Part shown: positions 59,732 through 64,000 of the stretch, piece after piece
Layout of the letters: every line of letters begins with the position of its first letter
Position numbering within the stretch: position 1 is the stretch's first letter
Assembly (NCBI RefSeq): GCF_017573505.1
Contig: NZ_JAGEOJ010000010.1
Span: 248,001 to 312,000, forward strand
Direction: 5' to 3'
DNA from: Actinomadura barringtoniae
GTDB taxonomy: Bacteria; Actinomycetota; Actinomycetes; Streptosporangiales; Streptosporangiaceae
DNA length: 64,000 bases
Position numbers and translations under genes: made by a program
The notes under the pieces: generated by a model
Told to the model about the DNA's origin: nothing
The model's database searches: none
Seen by the model: the letters and a program-made list of their open reading frames with translations, nothing else

Positions 59732-59758
59732 CTCCGTGACGACGTCTCAGGAGGCACG

Positions 59759-60097
59759 TTGAAGATCGGGGAGCTCGCCGGCCGTGCCGGTGTGAGCACA
59801 CGCGCGCTGCGCTACTACGAGCAGCAAGGACTGCTCCCTGCCCGCCGCGGCGCCAACGGCTACCGGGAGTACGAGGAGTCCGACCTCAAACTCGTCGCGG
59901 AGATCCGAACCCTGGTCTCCTCCGGCTTCACCCTCGAGGACGCCCGCCCGTTCGTCGAATGCCTTCGCGCGGGCAACGAGACGGGCAACGCCTGCCCCGA
60001 CTCCCTCGCCGTCTCCCGCCGCAAGCTGGCCGAGATCGACGCCGAGATCCGCACCCTCCTCAAGCGCCGCGCCGAGATCCTCTCCCAGCTGTCATGA
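59759..60097 (+). CDS. MerR family transcriptional regulator
   Basis: 112 residues, TTG start with GGAGG upstream. HTH and wing: MKIGELAGRAGVSTRALRYY, EQQGLLPARRGANGYREYEE, LVSSGFTLEDARPFVECLRA. Two Cys (in VECLR and NACPD) could sense thiols or metals. The coiled-coil end (RRKLAEIDAEIRTLLKRRAE) dimerises. It lies just downstream of a MerR-type promoter and overlaps the F420-linked oxidoreductase gene, which it probably activates. Confidence 0.9.
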   Translation: MKIGELAGRAGVSTRALRYYEQQGLLPARRGANGYREYEESDLKLVAEIRTLVSSGFTLEDARPFVECLRAGNETGNACPDSLAVSRRKLAEIDAEIRTLLKRRAEILSQLS

Positions 60098-60945
60098 AGT
60101 TCGCGATCAGCTACAGCACCGCGCACCACGGCAGCGACCCCGACCAGATCATCGCGTACGCCCAGCACGCCGAGGCCTGCGGGTTCGAGGCCATCTACTT
60201 CCCCGAGCACATCGCCCTCTATCCCGGCGCGAGCGTAGGCCCGATGGAATTCCCTCCCGACCTGGCCATCGCCGACCCCCTCGACTGCCTGGCCTTCGTA
60301 GCTTCCGCCACAGACCGCATCCTCCTGGGCACAGGAGTGCTCCTCCTCCCGTACCACCACCCCGTCGTGCTGGCCAAGCGCCTGGCCACCATCGACGTCC
60401 TCTCCAAAGGCCGCATGCGCCTCCTCACCATCGGGCTGGGCTCCCTCCCCGGAGAGGCCCAAGCCACCGGCGTCGATTTCAAGACTCGCGGCCGCCGAGC
60501 GGACGAAGCCATCGAAGTCCTACGCCTCCTTTGGGCCGGCGACGAAAAGGGCGTCTCCTATAAGGGCGACTTCTTCTCGTTCGACAACCTCTGCGTCTAC
60601 CCCAAACCCCTGGGCGACCTCCCCATCCACATCGGAGGCTCCAGCAACCCCGCCGCCCGCCGCGCAGGCCGTTACGGCAACGGCTACTTCCCCGGCGGCA
60701 TGCTCACCCCCGCCATACGCGAGGCCCAACTGGACCTGGCCCGTTCAACCGCCCTCGAAGCAGGCAGAGACCCTGACGCCCTCGAATACACCCGCTGGGG
60801 CTCAATCGACATGCCCGACCAACGCGTCCACTCCTACGCCGCCCAAGGCGTGACCCGCATAGTCGTCTCCTCAAGCGCGACCGAAATCGACGACCAGCGC
60901 GCCGAGATGTCCGCGTTCGCCCGACGCTTCCACCTCCTGGACTGA
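60094..60945 (+). CDS. F420-dependent luciferase-like (LLM) oxidoreductase
   Basis: 283 residues. LLM-class TIM barrel: HAEACGFEAIYFPEHIALYP, ILLGTGVLLLPYHHPVVLAK, ATIDVLSKGRMRLLTIGLGS, IEVLRLLWAGDEKGVSYKGD and LPIHIGGSSNPAARRAGRYG. These features fit the F420-using subgroup common in actinomycetes. Reduces or oxidises an unknown small substrate, perhaps one sensed by the MerR protein. ATGA overlap with MerR. Confidence 0.9.
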   Translation: MKFAISYSTAHHGSDPDQIIAYAQHAEACGFEAIYFPEHIALYPGASVGPMEFPPDLAIADPLDCLAFVASATDRILLGTGVLLLPYHHPVVLAKRLATIDVLSKGRMRLLTIGLGSLPGEAQATGVDFKTRGRRADEAIEVLRLLWAGDEKGVSYKGDFFSFDNLCVYPKPLGDLPIHIGGSSNPAARRAGRYGNGYFPGGMLTPAIREAQLDLARSTALEAGRDPDALEYTRWGSIDMPDQRVHSYAAQGVTRIVVSSSATEIDDQRAEMSAFARRFHLLD

Positions 60946-61066
60946 CAAACCGTTCTGACTTGGGAAATGGGGCTGGTCCGGCCCTCCAACCCTCCGTAGG
61001 CTTTCACTCGCCCCACAGCCTTCACCCCGCGGCTCATGGGCGACACCGCCGACTGAAGGGACCCCC

Positions 61067-61336
61067 ATGACGGACAAGCGCGGCGCCAGCATCGGAGCGC
61101 TCGAAGACCTCTCCCGCATGTTCAGCAAGCACTCCAAGAACCTCGACGCCCTCATCAAGGACCTCAACGGCCGCACCGTCTCCAGCACCGAAATCTGGTG
61201 GGGCCCCGGCGCCGACCGCTTCCGCAGCGCCTGGATGGAGGCCAAGACTGCCTTCGACAAGATGGCCCTGGCCCTAGAAGAGGGCAGCCAAGACATCAAG
61301 CGCTCCCAGCAGAACATCGAGGCCGCCACCCGCTGA
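61067..61336 (+). CDS. WXG100 family protein (type VII secretion substrate-like)
   Basis: 89 residues, helical hairpin with the WxG motif in TEIWWGPGADRFRSAWMEAK. Flanking helices (GALEDLSRMFSKHSKNLDAL and FDKMALALEEGSQDIKRSQQ) fit the ESX-type two-helix fold. Secreted by type VII systems or acting as a partner of larger toxins. ATG start after AAGGGA. Begins a cluster of three linked genes plus a lipoprotein. Confidence 0.88.
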   Translation: MTDKRGASIGALEDLSRMFSKHSKNLDALIKDLNGRTVSSTEIWWGPGADRFRSAWMEAKTAFDKMALALEEGSQDIKRSQQNIEAATR

Positions 61337-61370
61337 CCCGCGGGCTCAGTTCTGACGGAGGCATAGCGGG

Positions 61371-61610
61371 TTGGAAGAACATCTGAGGCTGCAGATGTTG
61401 CTCATGCGGATCCAGCAGTTGTCCGACGAGAACTGGCAGGTGCTCGCCCGGCCGGTCCAGGCCATGGGCGACCATGCCTGGGTGGGCGGCAGATCGCCCG
61501 ACGCGTTCGGTCACGAGGCGGCGCGCAACCAGGCTGAGATCCGCTCTCAGCTGCGCAAGGCCCTGGACCTCGTTCAGGAGAAACTGCGACGCCCGCCGTT
61601 GGCGGGGTGA
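61371..61610 (+). CDS. WXG100-like small partner protein
   Basis: 79 residues, TTG start, with GGAGG about ten bases upstream. Two helices around HAWVGGRSPDAFGHEAARNQ, a WxGG motif like WXG100. Probably pairs with the preceding protein. The start of the large protein overlaps its stop (GTGA). Confidence 0.75.
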   Translation: MEEHLRLQMLLMRIQQLSDENWQVLARPVQAMGDHAWVGGRSPDAFGHEAARNQAEIRSQLRKALDLVQEKLRRPPLAG

Positions 61611-63691
61611 TCGGAGTGACCGACAAGTGGCTCGCCCCCGACACATGCGGGGTGAAGCTGCGGGAGTTCGAGCAGATGACCCAGGACATGTCCAGGGCCG
61701 GGCCGCAGTTGGAGGAGCTGGCTGCCCAACTGTGGCAGGCCCTGAGCGGCGCCGGCGTCAGCACCGGGCCCGCCATGGAGATCAAACGGATCGCCGGGTG
61801 GGCCCGCGACGCCGCGTCCGACCTGCGCCGCCGCAACGCGCTCGTACACGACCTGGATCGCCAGAAGCTGGCGATGAGGGTGAGCCGGGCCGACGGCAAC
61901 TACCTGGTCCTGCCTGATCGCTACACGGATCAGATCGCGTACGCCGAGGGACGCCGCGTGGCCGACCTCGTCCGCCGCGCCGCCTCCGGTGACCGCAAGG
62001 CCCTCGCCGACCTGCGCCGCTACGACCCCCGCGACGTCACCCCGGCCATGGCCAAGGCCGTATTGGAAGCACTCGGACCGGAGCAACTGCTCAAGCTCCC
62101 TGCCGACCTGGCGTTCCATGCTCGCGCAGACGATTCGCTTGCGCGCGACAGTCAGGGCCTCATGTCCCTGCTGGGCCGAAGCCTGGCCGTCGCCACCACG
62201 CCTGGCCGCCCCGGCTATGTGGGCGACGCCTACCTCGGGCAGCTGGTGCAGGCAGGCCGTACGAGCTGGCCTCCTGGCAGCCGGCCGCCGTACGGCATCG
62301 TCGGATACCAGTCCATGTCCAGCCTGCTCGCGTCGGCAGGGGACGCGAAGTTCTCCATCCGCTTCATGCAGACCGTCGGCGCCGACATGGTCGACTACGA
62401 CCGCTCCACACGGAAGCCACTGGGCGACAACCCGCTGCCCGACCTGTCCGGTGCGTTCGACGCGGACAAGACCATGAACCCCAAGGCGGCGGGCAAGGCC
62501 GACTTCCTCGTTCCCCTGCTCAACGCTGCTGCGGTATCAGGCAGCGAGGGAGCTCAGGCCCTGCTCAATCATCGCCCCATGGGTCCGCACATCGTCGACA
62601 GCCCGGACAGCATGCGGCTGACAAACCTTGAATACCTCTTGCGCGACCGCCGTGGGCTGTGGGGCCAGACCGACCACGGCGCCGCTCTGGGCCACGCCAT
62701 CCAAGTCGGCGCCATCGGCCACGACAAGGCCTCGCAGGACCTGGCGTTCCGAGCCGGCAAATACCTGGCCGATGACGCCCGCAAGTACTTCAAGGTCGAG
62801 AACGACCGCATCAAGATCGAGAACAAAGACGATCTCGACGCGCTGTCCGGCCTGAGGGTCCCCATGGCCCAAGTGCTCGCCGCTCACATCACCAAGGTGA
62901 ACGACATCTACCAGTCGTTCCGCTTCGGCGCCAAGACCGGCAGCACCCCCATGAACGACGCCGACATGGACTACCTCCTGCTGGAAGTCACACGCGACGG
63001 CAACGCGTACGACACCCTCCTCAAGTCCCAGATCGCGCACGCCAAGGTGGCCATCGACAAGTCAGTCGCCAGCGGCTCGAAACACCTCGACAGCACGATC
63101 GTCGCCGAAGGCTGGATGTTCGGCCACCTCATCGAGGCCCGTAACCAGTCCGTCGAAGGCGAAGAAGCCCGCCTAGCCGCAGACCTGCAGCGCATGGAGG
63201 GCTACATCTCGATGGGCGTCGGCTTCGCCGCTGACAAGGTCGGCGAGGGCATACCGACCGGCGCCCCCGGTGCAGGCGAGGCGTACACCCTCCTGGTCGA
63301 TCAAGTTCAAGACCGCCTTACCGGCTGGCTCGCTCAGCGCATGGTCGACAAGCCCGACGACACAATCCTTGCTCCCAAATCCAACACCGAAGCCGTAGAG
63401 AAGCTCTTCAACCAGATGATCACCGCGTCCGAACTCGCTCATGGTCAGCTTTCCCACGAGGACCTGAACGGACAGCCATTCGCAACCCACGGTCCGCACT
63501 CGAAGATCCTTCCGCTGGAGTCAATGAGTGGAGACCAACTTGAAGCGCTGCTGCGGTGGGTGAACCTGCGCACTGGGCTCAACGCGTTGTCAGGTGACAT
63601 GAAGTCCTCGCTCGAGCAGGGACAGGAAGAGGCGGCTGGCCACATCAAGGACTCCGAGGGACACAACATCCAACCGAGCTTTCGGCGATGA
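61607..63691 (+). CDS. Large WXG-associated helical protein, function unknown
   Basis: 694 residues from GTG 61607. No signal peptide. Mostly helical: N-terminal SRAGPQLEELAAQLWQALSG, then a region with the KALADLRRYDPRDVTPAMAK block, LLKLPADLAFHARADDSLAR, and the end HGQLSHEDLNGQPFATHGPH. Similar large proteins follow WXG100 genes in actinomycetes and are thought to be secreted with them. No toxin domain could be named. The stop overlaps the lipoprotein start. Confidence 0.7.
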   Translation: MIGVTDKWLAPDTCGVKLREFEQMTQDMSRAGPQLEELAAQLWQALSGAGVSTGPAMEIKRIAGWARDAASDLRRRNALVHDLDRQKLAMRVSRADGNYLVLPDRYTDQIAYAEGRRVADLVRRAASGDRKALADLRRYDPRDVTPAMAKAVLEALGPEQLLKLPADLAFHARADDSLARDSQGLMSLLGRSLAVATTPGRPGYVGDAYLGQLVQAGRTSWPPGSRPPYGIVGYQSMSSLLASAGDAKFSIRFMQTVGADMVDYDRSTRKPLGDNPLPDLSGAFDADKTMNPKAAGKADFLVPLLNAAAVSGSEGAQALLNHRPMGPHIVDSPDSMRLTNLEYLLRDRRGLWGQTDHGAALGHAIQVGAIGHDKASQDLAFRAGKYLADDARKYFKVENDRIKIENKDDLDALSGLRVPMAQVLAAHITKVNDIYQSFRFGAKTGSTPMNDADMDYLLLEVTRDGNAYDTLLKSQIAHAKVAIDKSVASGSKHLDSTIVAEGWMFGHLIEARNQSVEGEEARLAADLQRMEGYISMGVGFAADKVGEGIPTGAPGAGEAYTLLVDQVQDRLTGWLAQRMVDKPDDTILAPKSNTEAVEKLFNQMITASELAHGQLSHEDLNGQPFATHGPHSKILPLESMSGDQLEALLRWVNLRTGLNALSGDMKSSLEQGQEEAAGHIKDSEGHNIQPSFRR

Positions 63692-64000
63692 GCATCATGC
63701 TGCGGGCTTTCACCGCTGGAATCGCAGTCGCAGCATTGGCGACAGGATGTAAGGAGTCTGCCTCGGATGTGCCGACGCCACCGCCCGCAGACCTGAGGCC
63801 TGTAACCGATAGCGTCCCTTACCTATGTGACCTAGTACCCGAGCAGGCATGGCGCCAGGTAACAGGGCTTACGGCAAGTGTGAACGCTAGATGGGTTAAC
63901 GGACCACAGGCAGACAATGGTCTTTGCCTTGCCGATGCGGCAGGGCTTGAGGCGCCGCTCGGGATCGAATGGACGTACAACGATGGTGAGCGCATCCTCG
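63688..64000 (+). CDS. Lipoprotein, 3' partial
   Basis: At least 104 residues, cut by the window edge. ATG 63688 overlaps the upstream stop (ATGA). Signal peptide with lipobox AALATGCKES anchors it at Cys. The mature part has PYLCDLVPEQAWRQVTGL and DNGLCLADAAG with spaced Cys, reminiscent of DUF3558-type lipoproteins. GC content is visibly lower than in neighbouring genes. Probably exported alongside the WXG cluster; family not certain. Confidence 0.75.
   Translation, partial: MSIMLRAFTAGIAVAALATGCKESASDVPTPPPADLRPVTDSVPYLCDLVPEQAWRQVTGLTASVNARWVNGPQADNGLCLADAAGLEAPLGIEWTYNDGERIL

Overview
The window is about 64 kb of very GC-rich DNA. Genes are densely packed, many start with GTG or TTG, and ATGA or GTGA stop-start overlaps are frequent. 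DUF397, CU044_5270-type, WXG100, Imm49 and KstR/ChsE/Ltp2-type genes point to a filamentous actinomycete. Streptosporangiales, for example an Actinomadura-like genus, is my inference and not something the sequence proves. It looks like an ordinary chromosomal segment: no rRNA, insertion sequence, integrase or CRISPR was seen. No gene-free stretch exceeds about 300 bases.

Layout. 1-11 kb: the end of glyoxylate carboligase (gcl), several secreted proteins (beta-helix, propeller-like, streptogrisin-like protease), two damaged genes, and an ECF sigma factor with its membrane partner. 11-18.3 kb: a steroid side-chain degradation operon (fadD17, chsE1, chsE2, a fused chsH2-chsH1, ltp2) divergent from a KstR-type repressor, with KstR-like operators between them. 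18.3-26 kb: a tandem Imm49 protein, a TetR/MFS efflux pair, a methyltransferase, an AraC regulator, a rhomboid-like membrane protein, and a sigma-factor-like protein with a membrane segment and long proline-rich tail.

26-30.5 kb: the ergothioneine operon egtABCD, without egtE. 30.5-39 kb: secreted proteins, a lipoprotein/sigma/anti-sigma cluster divergent from an acyltransferase, two paralogous TetR genes that overlap tail to tail, and a Vgb-like propeller. 39-41.6 kb: a cysteine dioxygenase-like gene overlapping an amidohydrolase, divergent from a LacI regulator. 41.7-47.1 kb: a histidine/aromatic ammonia-lyase family protein with an abnormal MIO motif, divergent from a complete OpuB/ProU-type betaine ABC transporter.

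47.2-54.2 kb: IclR regulator and histidine utilisation genes (hutH, hutU, an M20 amidohydrolase, hutF), then a selenocysteine tRNA. 54.2-64 kb: epoxide hydrolase and an ArsR/SRPBCC operon sharing paired operators, an XRE/HATPase operon of coupled small genes, a P-loop kinase-like gene, a MerR/F420-oxidoreductase pair with a MerR-type promoter, and the start of a WXG100 (type VII secretion-like) cluster that runs off the window.

How they may connect: histidine is a recurring theme. EgtD methylates it, HutH/HutU/HutF degrade it, and the abnormal lyase plus betaine-type transporter could handle a histidine betaine such as hercynine or ergothioneine. That last link is a hypothesis. A conserved intergenic palindrome occurs three times (24.6, 47.1 and 47.2 kb).
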